Numbered from the stretch's first letter, positions 36,201-46,410 are shown. The stretch is DNA of 64,000 nt from Octadecabacter sp. SW4 (GCF_008065155.1 NZ_CP042819.1:992001-1056000), one strand, 5' to 3'. The notes: a model not told the origin generated them from the letters alone. Numbers and translations are program-made.

Positions 36201-39200
36201 TCACTCCAACTCCACCAACAGATCCTTGGCGTCGATCTGCCCGCCCGCTGACACATGCACGGCCTTGACCACCGCGTCGCGTTCGGCGTGGATGCCGGTT
36301 TCCATTTTCATCGCCTCGATGGTCAGCAGCAGGTCGCCTTTCTTGACCTCTTTGCCAACGGATGCCGCCACGCTGGCGACGACACCGGGCATGGGCGCGC
36401 CGATGTGGTTGTCGTTACCCGCTTCGGCCTTGGGGCGCTGGGCGGTTGTGGCTTTGACGAGACGGTTGGGCACGCGGATCGTGCGTGGCTGGCCGTTCAG
36501 TTCAAAGAACACCTTGACCTCGCCATCCTCGTTGGTCTCGCTCATCGCTTGCAGACGAATTTCCAGTGTCTTGCCCGGATCGATCTCGGCGGTGATTTCC
36601 TCGCCCGGTTCCATCCCGTAAAAGAACGTCCTTGTGGGCAGGGTGCGCACGGGGCCATAGGTTTCGTGGCGCGCGGCGTAATCGGTAAAGACCTTGGGAT
36701 ACATCAGATATCCGTTTAGATCCTCGTCATCAAAACTGGTTTCGGGGAATTTCGCCGCCAGTTCTTTGCGCGCCGCATTCAGATCGGCGGGCGGCAGATG
36801 TTTGCCGGGCCGGTCCAGATTTGGCTTTTCGCCTTTCAGCACCTTCTTGACGATCCCGTCGGGGAACCCGCCCGGAGGCTGGCCCAGATTGCCGCGCATC
36901 ATGTCGATCACGCTATCGGGAAAGGCGACGTCAACGGCGGGGTCTTCGACCTGCGCGCGGGTCAGCCCCTGAGCGACCATCATCAGGGCCATGTCGCCAA
37001 CCACCTTGGACGAGGGCGTGACCTTGACGATATCGCCGAACATCTGGTTGACGTCCGCATAGGTCTGCGCGACCTCGTGCCAGCGCTCTTCCAGCCCCAG
37101 ACTGCGCGCCTGCGCCTTGAGGTTGGTAAACTGCCCGCCGGGCATTTCGTGCAGATAGACCTCGGATGCGGGGGCTTGCAGCCCGCTTTCAAAGGCGGCG
37201 TAATGGCCGCGCACCTGTTCAAAATAATTGGAAATCTCGCGGATCGCGCCGATATCAAGGCCGGTGTCACGGTCCGAAAATTTCAGCGATTCGACGATTG
37301 ACCCAAGCGTGGGCTGTGAAGTGTTGCCCGAAAAGCTGTCCATCGCCGCATCGACACAATCCACACCGGCGGCCGAGGCCGCAAGCACCGTCGAGATCGC
37401 CGCGCCGCTGGTGTCGTGGGTGTGGAAATGGATCGGCAGGCCGACCTCGTTTTTCAGCGCCGTGATCAGGGCCGTGGCCGTGCCTGACTTCATCAATCCG
37501 GCCATGTCTTTCAGGCCCAGCACATGCGCGCCGGCCTTTTCCATCTCCTTGGCCATGCCGATGTAGTATTTCAGGTCATATTTGGACCGGTCGGGGTCAA
37601 GCATGTCACCGGTGTAGCAAATCGTGCCTTCGCAGACCTTGTTCGCGTCAATCACCGCGTCCATCGCCACGCGCATGTTTTCCACCCAGTTCAGGCTGTC
37701 AAAGACGCGGAATACATCAACGCCCGATGCCGCCGCCTGACGGACAAATTCCTGCACGACGTTGTCGGGATAATTGGTGTAGCCCACCCCGTTGCTGGCG
37801 CGCAGCAGCATTTGTGTCATGATGTTGGGCATCTTTTCGCGGATGTCGCGCAGGCGCTGCCACGGACATTCCTGCAAGAACCGATACGCCACATCAAACG
37901 TGGCCCCGCCCCAACATTCGACGCTGAACAGCTGATGCATATTGGCCGCATAGGTGGGGGCCACGCGGATCATGTCGATGCTGCGCATCCGCGTGGCCAG
38001 CAGGGATTGGTGCCCGTCACGCATGGTTGTGTCGGTAATCAACAGTTGCTTTTGCTCGCGCATCCAGTCGGCCACGGCCTCGGGGCCGAACTGGTCAAGG
38101 ATCTGGCGTGTTCCGGGGGTGGTGTTTTCCACATAGGGCACAGGCGCCTTGGGCAATTTCAGGTCCGCATGGGGCAGGGTGCGCCCGGCGGTTTCGGGAT
38201 GCCCGTTGACTGAAATATCAGCCACATAGGTCAGGATCTTCGTCGCGCGGTCGCGGCGTTTCTTGAAATCGAACAACTCCGGCGTCTCGTCGATGAATTT
38301 GGTGTGGTATTCGTTGTTCAGAAACGTTGGGTGCTTGAGCAGATTTTCCACAAAGGCGATATTGGTGCTGACCCCGCGAATGCGAAATTCGCGCAGGGCG
38401 CGATCCATACGTGCAATCGCTGCCTCCGGGGTTGGGGCCCAGGCGGTCACCTTGGTCAGCAAGCTGTCGTAATAGCGCGTGATCACCGCGCCGCTATAGG
38501 CCGTGCCACCATCAAGCCGGATGCCCATTCCCGTGGCGCTGCGATACATCTGGATGCGGCCGTAGTCAGGGATGAAATTGTTGCTGGGGTCTTCGGTCGT
38601 CACACGGCATTGCAGGGCGTGGCCGTCCAGTTTCACGTCATACTGGCTGGCCGCTCCGGTGGCCTCGATCAGGGATTTTCCTTCGGCGATCAGGATTTGC
38701 GCCCGCACGATGTCAATGCCGGTCACTTCTTCGGTGACGGTATGTTCCACCTGTACGCGGGGATTCACCTCGATAAAGTAAAACTCGCCGCTTTCCATAT
38801 CCATCAGGAATTCGACGGTGCCGGCGCATTCGTAATTCACGTGCTTGCAGATTTTCCTGCCCAGACTACAGATCGTTTCGCGCTGGGTTTCGCTAAGATA
38901 CGGCGCGGGCGCGCGTTCCACGACCTTCTGGTTGCGCCGCTGGACGGAACAATCGCGCTCGTAAAGGTGGTAAATCTCGCCAAAACTGTCGCCCAGGATC
39001 TGCACCTCGACGTGGCGCGCGCGCATGATCATCTTCTCCAGGTAACCTTCGCCGTTGCCAAAGGCGGCCTCGGCCTCGCGCCGCCCCTCCAGCACTTTTT
39101 CTTCCAGTTCGTCCTCGGACATGATCGGGCGCATGCCCCGTCCACCGCCGCCCCACGACGCCTTGAGCATCAGCGGATAGCCGACCTCGGCCGCCTCTTT

Positions 39201-39644
39201 TCGGATCGCGGCCATGTCATCTCCCAGCACTTGGGTGGCGGGGATCACCGGCACGCCCGCTGCGATTGCAACGCGGCGCGCGCTTGCCTTGTCGCCCAAT
39301 TGGCGCATGGTTTCCGCCTTGGGGCCGATAAAGGTGATACCGGCTGCCGTGCAGGCATCCACGAAATCGGGGTTTTCCGACAGCAACCCATAGCCCGGGT
39401 GGATCGCATCCGCGCCCGACATCTTGGCAACGCGGATGATCTCGTCAATGCTCAGATAAGCGGCGACCGGCCCCAGCCCTTCACCGATGCGATAGGCCTC
39501 GTCTGCCTTGAACCGGTGCAGGCCCAGCTTGTCCTCCTCGGCGAAAACGGCAACCGTCTTTTTGCCCATCTCGTTGGCGGCGCGCATCACGCGAATGGCA
39601 ATTTCGCCACGGTTGGCAATCAGGATTTTCTGGAAGTCGGCCAC
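36201..39644 (-). CDS. pyc: Pyruvate carboxylase
   Basis: A 1147-residue biotin enzyme that carboxylates pyruvate to oxaloacetate, the main anaplerotic route in many roseobacters. Domains in order: biotin carboxylase (about 1-460; K-A-S-W-G-G-G-G-R-G-M ATP loop, E-V-N-P-R-V-Q-V-E-H), carboxyltransferase (about 530-800; T-T-M-R-D-G-H-Q-S-L-L-A-T-R and the F-H-T-H-D-T metal residues), PYC-specific region, and biotinyl domain with Lys1113 in E-A-M-K-M-E-T-G. The order and length are those of the single-chain enzyme. Complete and monocistronic. Confidence 0.97.
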   Translation of the reverse strand: MADFQKILIANRGEIAIRVMRAANEMGKKTVAVFAEEDKLGLHRFKADEAYRIGEGLGPVAAYLSIDEIIRVAKMSGADAIHPGYGLLSENPDFVDACTAAGITFIGPKAETMRQLGDKASARRVAIAAGVPVIPATQVLGDDMAAIRKEAAEVGYPLMLKASWGGGGRGMRPIMSEDELEEKVLEGRREAEAAFGNGEGYLEKMIMRARHVEVQILGDSFGEIYHLYERDCSVQRRNQKVVERAPAPYLSETQRETICSLGRKICKHVNYECAGTVEFLMDMESGEFYFIEVNPRVQVEHTVTEEVTGIDIVRAQILIAEGKSLIEATGAASQYDVKLDGHALQCRVTTEDPSNNFIPDYGRIQMYRSATGMGIRLDGGTAYSGAVITRYYDSLLTKVTAWAPTPEAAIARMDRALREFRIRGVSTNIAFVENLLKHPTFLNNEYHTKFIDETPELFDFKKRRDRATKILTYVADISVNGHPETAGRTLPHADLKLPKAPVPYVENTTPGTRQILDQFGPEAVADWMREQKQLLITDTTMRDGHQSLLATRMRSIDMIRVAPTYAANMHQLFSVECWGGATFDVAYRFLQECPWQRLRDIREKMPNIMTQMLLRASNGVGYTNYPDNVVQEFVRQAAASGVDVFRVFDSLNWVENMRVAMDAVIDANKVCEGTICYTGDMLDPDRSKYDLKYYIGMAKEMEKAGAHVLGLKDMAGLMKSGTATALITALKNEVGLPIHFHTHDTSGAAISTVLAASAAGVDCVDAAMDSFSGNTSQPTLGSIVESLKFSDRDTGLDIGAIREISNYFEQVRGHYAAFESGLQAPASEVYLHEMPGGQFTNLKAQARSLGLEERWHEVAQTYADVNQMFGDIVKVTPSSKVVGDMALMMVAQGLTRAQVEDPAVDVAFPDSVIDMMRGNLGQPPGGFPDGIVKKVLKGEKPNLDRPGKHLPPADLNAARKELAAKFPETSFDDEDLNGYLMYPKVFTDYAARHETYGPVRTLPTRTFFYGMEPGEEITAEIDPGKTLEIRLQAMSETNEDGEVKVFFELNGQPRTIRVPNRLVKATTAQRPKAEAGNDNHIGAPMPGVVASVAASVGKEVKKGDLLLTIEAMKMETGIHAERDAVVKAVHVSAGGQIDAKDLLVELE

Positions 39645-39732
39645 GGCAGGTTCTCCGGCTTATTGTGCAGTTGCAGCATTTATGAGGGTTTTCTATCCCA
39701 TGTAAACAGGAACTTCGCAGGAATTGTTACCG

Positions 39733-40935
39733 CTAACAGTCTGGCTGGGCGAGGCATGAAGGCAGATCAGCCAGCCCCGCCGCGCCGATCTGGTGCATGT
39801 TGGCGACCATGTCCGCGCGCAACAGATCGATCAGATGCGCCGGCCCATCCGCACCCAAGGCCCCCAAGGCATAATGCCATGCCCGCCCCAGCATGACGAA
39901 ATCGGCGCCCTGTGCAAGCGCGCGCAGAATGTCCAGACCGCCGGCAATGCCACTATCCATGATCAGCGGCAGGGAGGTTGCCGCGCGGATAGCGGGCAGG
40001 GCATTGATCGTCGCGGGCGCGCCGTCAAACTGGCGCCCCGCATGGTTGGACACCCAAAGTGCATCGACGCCCGTATCCCCCAACCGCGCAGCATCATCGG
40101 CGTTCAGCACGCCCTTGATGATCATCTTGCCGTCCCATGCGTCGCGCAGCGCCCGCAGGTAATCCCAATCGGGCGAGGTGCGCAGCAAATAGCCCACATG
40201 GGCATTGGAGGGCAGGGTGCCGGATTTTGCCAGGTCACCCGCATAGCCGTCGATCAATCGCATCCGCGGCATGCCGTGGCGAAGCGTGCCTGCCGCCCAA
40301 ACGGGGCAGCGCGCGACCTGCGCCAAAAGGCGCGGGGTCAGCCGGGGCGGCTGCACCAAACCGCCCCGCGTCTGACGTTCACGCCGCGAGGGGGCGGGCA
40401 CATCAACCGTCAGCACCAGCGTGTCAAAGCCGCCGTCGCGGGCCCGTTCCAACATATCCGCACGGATTGCCGGATCGCGCGGCGGATAGATCTGGAACCA
40501 ACCATGCCCGGCCACAAGCGGGCCGACATCCTCGGGTGTCTGCGTTGCCACGGTGGACAGGGTATAGGGCAGCCCCGCTTGCGTGGCGGACGCCGCCAAC
40601 AGCCGTTCGGCATCCGGCCAGATCAGGCCCGACATCCCCACTGGGGCCACCCCAAAAGGCAGCGGATAAGGGCGGTCCAGAAAGGTCTTGGCAGTGTCCG
40701 GCGTCAATTCGCCATGCAGGATCGACGGGCGCAGGCTCACATCGTCCAAGGCGGCACGGTTGCGGCGGGGCACGGATTCCGCGCCGGTCGCGCTGTCCAG
40801 ATACTCCCAGACGAAATGCGGAATCCGGCGGCGCGCGGCGCGCTTCAGGTCGCTGATCGCGGGGTATCTCGTGTGCAGATCAGCCAATTCACATAGTCCC
40901 TGTCGTCCGTTGCATCCAAGATGCAGGCTAGCCAT
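39733..40935 (-). CDS. FMN-dependent alpha-hydroxy-acid oxidase/dehydrogenase (LldD family)
   Basis: A 400-residue TIM-barrel flavoprotein. The hallmark V-S-N-H-A-G-R-Q-F-D-G-A-P-A-T-I carries the active-site His and Arg. P-F-G-V-A-P-V-G-M-S-G-L, F-Q-I-Y-P-P-R-D and D-S-G-I-A-G-G-L-D-I are the FMN/phosphate motifs. Substrates of the family include L-lactate, glycolate and mandelate; which one is used here is not clear. The start is uncertain: the ATG at 40935 gives 16 extra residues before L-H-T-R-Y-P-A, and a TTG at 40887 would match the usual N-terminus better. Confidence 0.85.
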   Translation of the reverse strand: MASLHLGCNGRQGLCELADLHTRYPAISDLKRAARRRIPHFVWEYLDSATGAESVPRRNRAALDDVSLRPSILHGELTPDTAKTFLDRPYPLPFGVAPVGMSGLIWPDAERLLAASATQAGLPYTLSTVATQTPEDVGPLVAGHGWFQIYPPRDPAIRADMLERARDGGFDTLVLTVDVPAPSRRERQTRGGLVQPPRLTPRLLAQVARCPVWAAGTLRHGMPRMRLIDGYAGDLAKSGTLPSNAHVGYLLRTSPDWDYLRALRDAWDGKMIIKGVLNADDAARLGDTGVDALWVSNHAGRQFDGAPATINALPAIRAATSLPLIMDSGIAGGLDILRALAQGADFVMLGRAWHYALGALGADGPAHLIDLLRADMVANMHQIGAAGLADLPSCLAQPDC

Positions 40936-41014
40936 TACGCCACTTTGCGCAAGATGCGAACAGAGGGCGAACATTGGCTTTTCTTGAGCGCGCCCTTGCG
41001 CTAGATTGCGCGTC

Positions 41015-43366
41015 ATGAGCAGTTTTTCCGATGATGACGCCTTTGAAGCCGCCGCGATTCCCCTGTCGCAACGGGCGATGGCCCGCCCTGCGGCCCCCTA
41101 TCTGGACGGGCTGAACCCCGCCCAAAGCGAGGCGGTTCAGGTGCTGGATGGCCCGGTCTTGATGCTGGCAGGGGCCGGCACGGGCAAGACCAAGGCGCTG
41201 ACCTGCCGGATCGCGCATTTGCTGACCACGGGCACCGCGCGGCCCAATGAAATTTTGGCCGTGACCTTTACCAACAAGGCCGCGCGCGAGATGAAAAACC
41301 GCGTCGGTGCGCTTTTGGGCGAGGCCGTTGAAGGAATGCCCTGGCTGGGCACCTTTCATTCGATCTGTGCCAAACTGCTGCGCCGCCACGCGGAACTTGT
41401 GGGGTTGAAAAGCAATTTCACCATTCTGGACAGCGATGACCAGCTGCGCCTGCTGAAGCAATTGGTGCGGGCGGAAAACATCGACGACAAACGCTGGCCC
41501 GCGCGTCTTCTGGCGGGGATCATCGACAGTTGGAAGAACAAGGCGTGGACCCCCGCCAATGTGCCTGTCTCGGAAAGCAGTGCCTATGACGGCAAAGGGG
41601 TCGAGATTTACGCCGCCTACCAGGCCCGGCTGAAAACCCTGAATGCCTGCGATTTCGGCGATCTGCTGCTGCATGTGGTGACGATTTTCCAGACCAACGA
41701 CGACCTGCTGACACAGTATCAACGCTGGTTCAGATATATCCTCGTGGATGAATATCAGGATACCAACGTGGCGCAGTATTTGTGGCTGCGGCTGTTGGCG
41801 GGCGGGCATAAAAACATCTGTTGCGTCGGTGACGATGATCAGTCGATCTATGGCTGGCGCGGGGCCGAAGTGGGCAATATCCTGCGGTTCGAAAAGGATT
41901 TTCCGGGCGCGCATGTGGTCCGGCTGGAACAGAACTACCGCTCGACCGGGCATATTCTGGGCGCTGCGGGCGGGGTGATTGCGGCCAACACGAACCGGCT
42001 GGGCAAGACACTGTTTACCGACGGCGACGACGGCGAACAGGTCCGCCTGATCGGCCACTGGGATGGCGAGGAAGAGGCCCGCTGGATCGGTGACGAGATT
42101 GAGGCGATGCAAAGCGGCACCCGTGGCCGTGCGCAGATGGGCCTTGATAGCATGGCGATCCTTGTGCGCGCCTCCCACCAGATGCGCGCGTTCGAGGATC
42201 GTTTTCTGACCATCGGCCTGCCCTACCGCGTGATCGGCGGGCCACGGTTCTATGAACGGCTCGAGATTCGCGATGCGATGGCCTATTTCCGCCTTGCCGT
42301 CAGCCAGGACGACGATCTGGCCTTTGAACGGATCGTCAATACGCCCAAACGGGGCTTGGGTGACAAGGCCGTGCAGACGATCCAGATGACGGCACGATCT
42401 AACGGCGTCAATCTGGTCGACGGCGCGCGCCTGTGCGTCGAAGGCGGGCTGATCAAGGGCAAGGGTGGCGCGGCACTGGGCGAATTGGTGCAGGGGCTGG
42501 ACCGCTGGCACCGCCAGGTGCGCGAGGAGGCTGACACCCACGTCGAACTGGCCGAGATGATCCTGGATGAATCCGGCTACACCGGTTTCTGGCAGGCCGA
42601 CAAAACACCCGAAGCGCCGGGGCGGCTCGAGAACCTCAAGGAACTGGTCAAGGCCTTGGAAAACTTTGAAAACCTGCAAGGGTTTCTGGAACATGTCAGC
42701 CTGATCATGGACAACGAAACCGAAGAGCAGGGCGAAAAAGTCAGCATCATGACGCTGCACGCGGCCAAGGGTCTGGAATTTCCTGCCGTGTTCCTGCCCG
42801 GCTGGGAGGATGGGCTGTTTCCCAGTCAACGCTCAATGGATGAAAGCGGGCTCAAGGGGCTCGAGGAAGAACGCCGTCTTGCCTATGTGGGCATCACCCG
42901 AGCCGAGGAAATCTGCACCATTTCGTTTGCCGCGAACCGGCGCGTTTATGGCCAATGGCAATCGGCGCTGCCCAGCCGTTTCATTGATGAATTGCCCGAA
43001 CAGCACGTCGAGGTGCTGACCCCGCCGGGCCTTTATGGTGGGGGGTATGGGGCGGCCGCACCTGTGCAATCGCACCTGCACGACCGCGCGGCCAGTGCGA
43101 ATGTCTACAATTCGCCCGGATGGAAACGCCTGCAGGAACGCAGCCAGACGCGCAGCCAACCTGCGCCGCGCGGCGTCACGATTGATCTGGACGCCGTCGC
43201 GTCCTTTACGGTTGGCGACCGCGTGTTCCACCAGAAATTCGGCTACGGTGAAATCATAGCGATTGACACCGACAAGCTTGAAGTCGAATTTGACCGCGCT
43301 GGCACCAAAAAGGTCGTCGCGCGGTTTATCGTGGCCGCCGACAAGGCGGATGATGTGCCGTTTTAG
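41015..43366 (+). CDS. uvrD: ATP-dependent 3'-5' DNA helicase, UvrD/PcrA type
   Basis: A 783-residue SF1 helicase for nucleotide-excision and mismatch repair or fork rescue. Walker A is A-G-A-G-T-G-K-T-K (about 52-60), motif II is V-D-E-Y-Q-D-T-N and motif III is G-D-D-D-Q-S-I-Y-G-W-R-G. Further on come L-E-Q-N-Y-R-S-T, M-T-L-H-A-A-K-G-L-E and V-G-I-T-R-A-E. The C-terminal 50 residues (V-G-D-R-V-F-H-Q-K-F-G-Y-G) form the Tudor-like PcrA tail that contacts RNA polymerase. Divergent from the alpha-hydroxy-acid oxidase gene. Confidence 0.95.
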   Translation: MSSFSDDDAFEAAAIPLSQRAMARPAAPYLDGLNPAQSEAVQVLDGPVLMLAGAGTGKTKALTCRIAHLLTTGTARPNEILAVTFTNKAAREMKNRVGALLGEAVEGMPWLGTFHSICAKLLRRHAELVGLKSNFTILDSDDQLRLLKQLVRAENIDDKRWPARLLAGIIDSWKNKAWTPANVPVSESSAYDGKGVEIYAAYQARLKTLNACDFGDLLLHVVTIFQTNDDLLTQYQRWFRYILVDEYQDTNVAQYLWLRLLAGGHKNICCVGDDDQSIYGWRGAEVGNILRFEKDFPGAHVVRLEQNYRSTGHILGAAGGVIAANTNRLGKTLFTDGDDGEQVRLIGHWDGEEEARWIGDEIEAMQSGTRGRAQMGLDSMAILVRASHQMRAFEDRFLTIGLPYRVIGGPRFYERLEIRDAMAYFRLAVSQDDDLAFERIVNTPKRGLGDKAVQTIQMTARSNGVNLVDGARLCVEGGLIKGKGGAALGELVQGLDRWHRQVREEADTHVELAEMILDESGYTGFWQADKTPEAPGRLENLKELVKALENFENLQGFLEHVSLIMDNETEEQGEKVSIMTLHAAKGLEFPAVFLPGWEDGLFPSQRSMDESGLKGLEEERRLAYVGITRAEEICTISFAANRRVYGQWQSALPSRFIDELPEQHVEVLTPPGLYGGGYGAAAPVQSHLHDRAASANVYNSPGWKRLQERSQTRSQPAPRGVTIDLDAVASFTVGDRVFHQKFGYGEIIAIDTDKLEVEFDRAGTKKVVARFIVAADKADDVPF

Positions 43367-43376
43367 GGGGATGTTT

Positions 43377-43934
43377 ATGAAATTTTTAATTGTATTGGTG
43401 TCGCTGCTGGCTTTGTCGGGCTGTCGAGATGATGGTTTTCTTTCGAAACAAGAACTTGAAACCATTTTCGCGGTGAACGCAGTTTGTGGGGATGTAGAAA
43501 CGACCTTAGACGGTTCGTGTGCGTGGGGCGAAGCTTATAACCAGTTTGGAAATGAAAGTGTTTTTGCTCTCTTCGCCAACCCTGTTGGCGATTACGAGCA
43601 TCGGGTTGTTTTGGTTCAGATGATCTGGGATGGAGATTTTTTATGCATGCAGAATAGCGCTGCCGGCATCCGCGAAATCTACTCTGGCCCAACATTGGCG
43701 TTCAGGTTTGACCGTTCAAACGTGCGACGAGTCACGGACGGTGTGTTTCAACAAATGCTCCCACTTTTTGCACGCGAACAGGCTAACGATACTTGCTATC
43801 GCTATGCTTGGCGTGACGAAGATCAAACTCACTTAATCCGCACGAAGTTTGTTGAAGGAAATCAACAGCCAACGACCAAGCAAATGTTGCTTGTGCCACT
43901 AAGTGCTGGAGGGTTGGGGCTCGCTGGGCCGTGA
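43377..43934 (+). CDS. Predicted lipoprotein, low-GC orphan
   Basis: A 185-residue protein with a short lipoprotein signal ending L-S-G-C (lipobox). The mature part has several cysteines and no domain I recognise. The ATG at 43377 is 7 bases after a run of G that can serve as ribosome-binding site; an ATG at 43371 is too close. Base composition and codon use are clearly more AT-rich than the uvrD gene it follows, so horizontal transfer is likely. It starts 10 bases after uvrD and may be co-transcribed. Confidence 0.65.
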   Translation: MKFLIVLVSLLALSGCRDDGFLSKQELETIFAVNAVCGDVETTLDGSCAWGEAYNQFGNESVFALFANPVGDYEHRVVLVQMIWDGDFLCMQNSAAGIREIYSGPTLAFRFDRSNVRRVTDGVFQQMLPLFAREQANDTCYRYAWRDEDQTHLIRTKFVEGNQQPTTKQMLLVPLSAGGLGLAGP

Positions 43935-44005
43935 TTATTTATACAACAAACAGTTATAATGCGCCTGTTGCGGATCTATCTTTGACCAAGGTCAAAGGCA
44001 TGCGT

Positions 44006-44394
44006 TCAACCCGCAAATAGGCCCGTCAGCCCCAAGCCCGCGATGACTGCAAAAAGCGACCATTGCGGCATCAGCAGGAACGGCTGTTTTTTCGACGTGA
44101 TCAGCAGCAGGCTCCACAGGCAAAACAGCGCTGCGATCACGACCCACATCACGGCCAGCCCTGATTGTGTCGGGTCATAGGCGGGCCAGATTAGCCCCGC
44201 GCACATGGCGATCAGGGTGATCGACACAAGGTGCCAGCAGTAATAATTGGTGTATTTCGCAACGGAATGCATTTCGTGCGCGGCAAGAAGGGGGGGGCGG
44301 TAATTTCGCGCCCGCAGGCGATGATGTGGACCAGCGCGGTGATGCCAGCGGCAATGCCCGCGCAAAATAGCCAGAAATTTGCGATCGCGCCCAT
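44006..44394 (-). pseudogene. Four-helix membrane protein gene split at a G8 tract
   Basis: Two frames read leftwards. The 5' part begins M-G-A-I-A-N-F-W-L-F-C-A-G-I-A-A-G-I-T and the 3' part supplies E-M-H-S-V-A-K-Y, then three more hydrophobic helices, ending L-G-L-T-G-L-F-A-G. They would join at the run of eight G at 44290-44297 if one base were added, giving a 129-residue four-helix membrane protein. Neither frame makes sense alone. The gene is either a recent pseudogene or mis-sequenced. Function unknown. Confidence 0.7.
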
Positions 44395-44555
44395 CGTGAC
44401 ACCCCTTGCTTTTGCGCCAAATTGCCGAAGTTCCGCGTAAGGCGCTACTTTTTCGCCATATGCCCCATTTCTGCCAAATTCGTCGTATTATTTACAAAAT
44501 GGAAACAATCACCCAGAATCTCTGTTCACGGATTTGAAAGGGACGCGGGCGCACA

Positions 44556-45776
44556 ATGACCAAGAAGAAAAAGCAGGCAAAAATGACCAAACCCGCCACG
44601 CCCAAAAGCCAGATGGAACTGCAGCAGTTCAACCGGATGAAGGCGGTTTATCATGACAAGGACGGCGATGCGAAGGCGCGCCACTCCCCGTGGTTCCGTG
44701 GCCCGCGCCCCAAACGCAACCCCGACAACCCCAAGATGGTCGCCCATACGGCCGCTGCCAATCACGTGATCGACGGCTGGGCGCCAGAAACGCCAGCGAT
44801 TGACGGAAACACGAAAATCACCGCGTTCGGGTCTTGTTTTGCCGCCAATATCTCGAAATGGCTGGGCAAGCGGAACTACCGCGTCAGCGCCGAAGATCCC
44901 GACGCCCAGGATGCCTATGTGGTGCGTATCGGCGAAGGCATGGTCAATTCCTTTGTGATCCGCCAACAGTTTGAATGGGCTTGGGAAAATCGCAGCTTTG
45001 ACGAAGATCTCTGGCATGGCTACGACAAGGAAGTCTACGGCTATGACGAAAATGTGCGCCTGCAAACCAAGGCGCTGTTTGACGACACGGATGTGTTCAT
45101 CCTGACCTTTGGTCTGTCCGAAATCTGGTATGATGCGCAGACCGACAACGTGTTCTGGCGCACCGTCCCGAAAGAAGCGTTTGACCCTGAACGCCACCTG
45201 TTCCGTGTCTCGACGGTCGAGGAAAACCGCGACAATATTGCCGCGATCTACCAGTTGATCCGCAAGCATCGCCCCGACGCCAAGGTGATCATGACGCTAT
45301 CGCCGATCCCGCTGATCGCCACCTTTCGCGATACCAGCTGCATCACCGCCAATTCGGTCTCGAAATCGGTGCTGCGTGTCGCCATCGACGAAGTGATGCG
45401 CGAATATAAGGACGACGGGCATCTGTTCTACTGGCCCAGCTTTGAACTGATCATGGATGTGTTCCGCGCGCCCTTCAAAGAGGATCGCCGCCATATCGAC
45501 CCGCAGATCCTTGATTTCATCATGACCCAGTTCGAACACACATGGTGCAAGCCCGAGGATGGCGATATCCCGTCCCTGCTCGAGGCATGGGTGAGGGCCC
45601 GTGTTGCCGCTGGATTCCTGCCCAAACGTGTCTTGAAGTTTGTCGACAAGCGGATGAGCGGACGGCTGCGCGATATTACCACCAAGCCGATCTTTGAGGA
45701 TGTGGACGAACCCGACGCCTCGCGCGCGTTGCTGCTTGCGCTGGCTGACGAATTTGATGCGCAAAAGGCTGCCTGA
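44556..45776 (+). CDS. GSCFA-domain protein
   Basis: A 406-residue protein named for the motif seen here, A-F-G-S-C-F-A-A-N-I, at about residues 88-97. A very basic N-terminus (K-K-K-K-Q-A-K) comes first. Later F-I-L-T-F-G-L-S-E-I-W-Y and V-I-M-T-L-S-P-I-P-L suggest an SGNH-hydrolase-like core; in that fold the Ser of GSCFA would be the nucleophile. Such proteins are often near polysaccharide genes, but no such cluster is present. Biochemical function unproven. Internal ATGs at 44583 and 44613 are possible starts. Confidence 0.8.
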   Translation: MTKKKKQAKMTKPATPKSQMELQQFNRMKAVYHDKDGDAKARHSPWFRGPRPKRNPDNPKMVAHTAAANHVIDGWAPETPAIDGNTKITAFGSCFAANISKWLGKRNYRVSAEDPDAQDAYVVRIGEGMVNSFVIRQQFEWAWENRSFDEDLWHGYDKEVYGYDENVRLQTKALFDDTDVFILTFGLSEIWYDAQTDNVFWRTVPKEAFDPERHLFRVSTVEENRDNIAAIYQLIRKHRPDAKVIMTLSPIPLIATFRDTSCITANSVSKSVLRVAIDEVMREYKDDGHLFYWPSFELIMDVFRAPFKEDRRHIDPQILDFIMTQFEHTWCKPEDGDIPSLLEAWVRARVAAGFLPKRVLKFVDKRMSGRLRDITTKPIFEDVDEPDASRALLLALADEFDAQKAA

Positions 45777-45816
45777 CAGGCGCGTCTGGAAAATAGCGCG
45801 CTTTGGCGCGGCCTGC

Positions 45817-46410
45817 CTAGGCCAGGATCGGGATCAGCGTGGCCATCAACGCCGCCGCCATCGTCCAGTTGAACGCCCGCAGGCGTGACGGGGTCGCCAG
45901 CCAGCGGCGCACCTGTGTCCCGCCCCAGGCCCAGATCGACACCGACGGCAGGTTGACCAGCGCAAACACCACCGCAACAACCAAGGCGCCCCGCCAGCCT
46001 GATTCACCCGGCGCATAATAGGTCTGCGCCGTGATCGCCATGTAAACGGCCTTGGGGTTGACCCACTGAAACGCCGCCGCCTGCAGGAATGTCAGCGGTT
46101 TCCCGTCAGCCTGCGCGTCCTTGGGCGCAGCGGCATTGGCGATTTTCCACGCCAGATAAGCAAGATACAGCGAACAGATCACCAGCATGCTCTGCTTGAT
46201 CACCGGATAGGCGCGAAACACCGCGATCAGCCCGATTCCCAGCAAGAACCCCATGAACCCATGCCCCAGCGATATTCCCAGCATATGCGGGATTGTCCGG
46301 CGCAGGCCGAAATTGGCCCCCGATGCCATCAGCATCAGGTTGTTGGGGCCCGGCGTGATCGAACTGACCACGGCGAATACGATCAGCGCTGAAAGAAGGT
46401 CAAATGTCAT
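45817..46410 (-). CDS. LysE/RhtB-family amino-acid exporter
   Basis: A 197-residue inner-membrane transporter with about six hydrophobic helices. The N-terminal signature S-S-I-T-P-G-P-N-N-L-M-L-M-A-S-G and the G-H-G-F-M-G helix identify the LysE/RhtB family, which exports amino acids or related metabolites. Later W-V-N-P-K-A-V-Y-M-A-I-T is also typical. Substrate unknown. It is the last gene in the direction of the sRNA array, but that array ends in its own terminator 80 bases before this start. Confidence 0.9.
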   Translation of the reverse strand: MTFDLLSALIVFAVVSSITPGPNNLMLMASGANFGLRRTIPHMLGISLGHGFMGFLLGIGLIAVFRAYPVIKQSMLVICSLYLAYLAWKIANAAAPKDAQADGKPLTFLQAAAFQWVNPKAVYMAITAQTYYAPGESGWRGALVVAVVFALVNLPSVSIWAWGGTQVRRWLATPSRLRAFNWTMAAALMATLIPILA

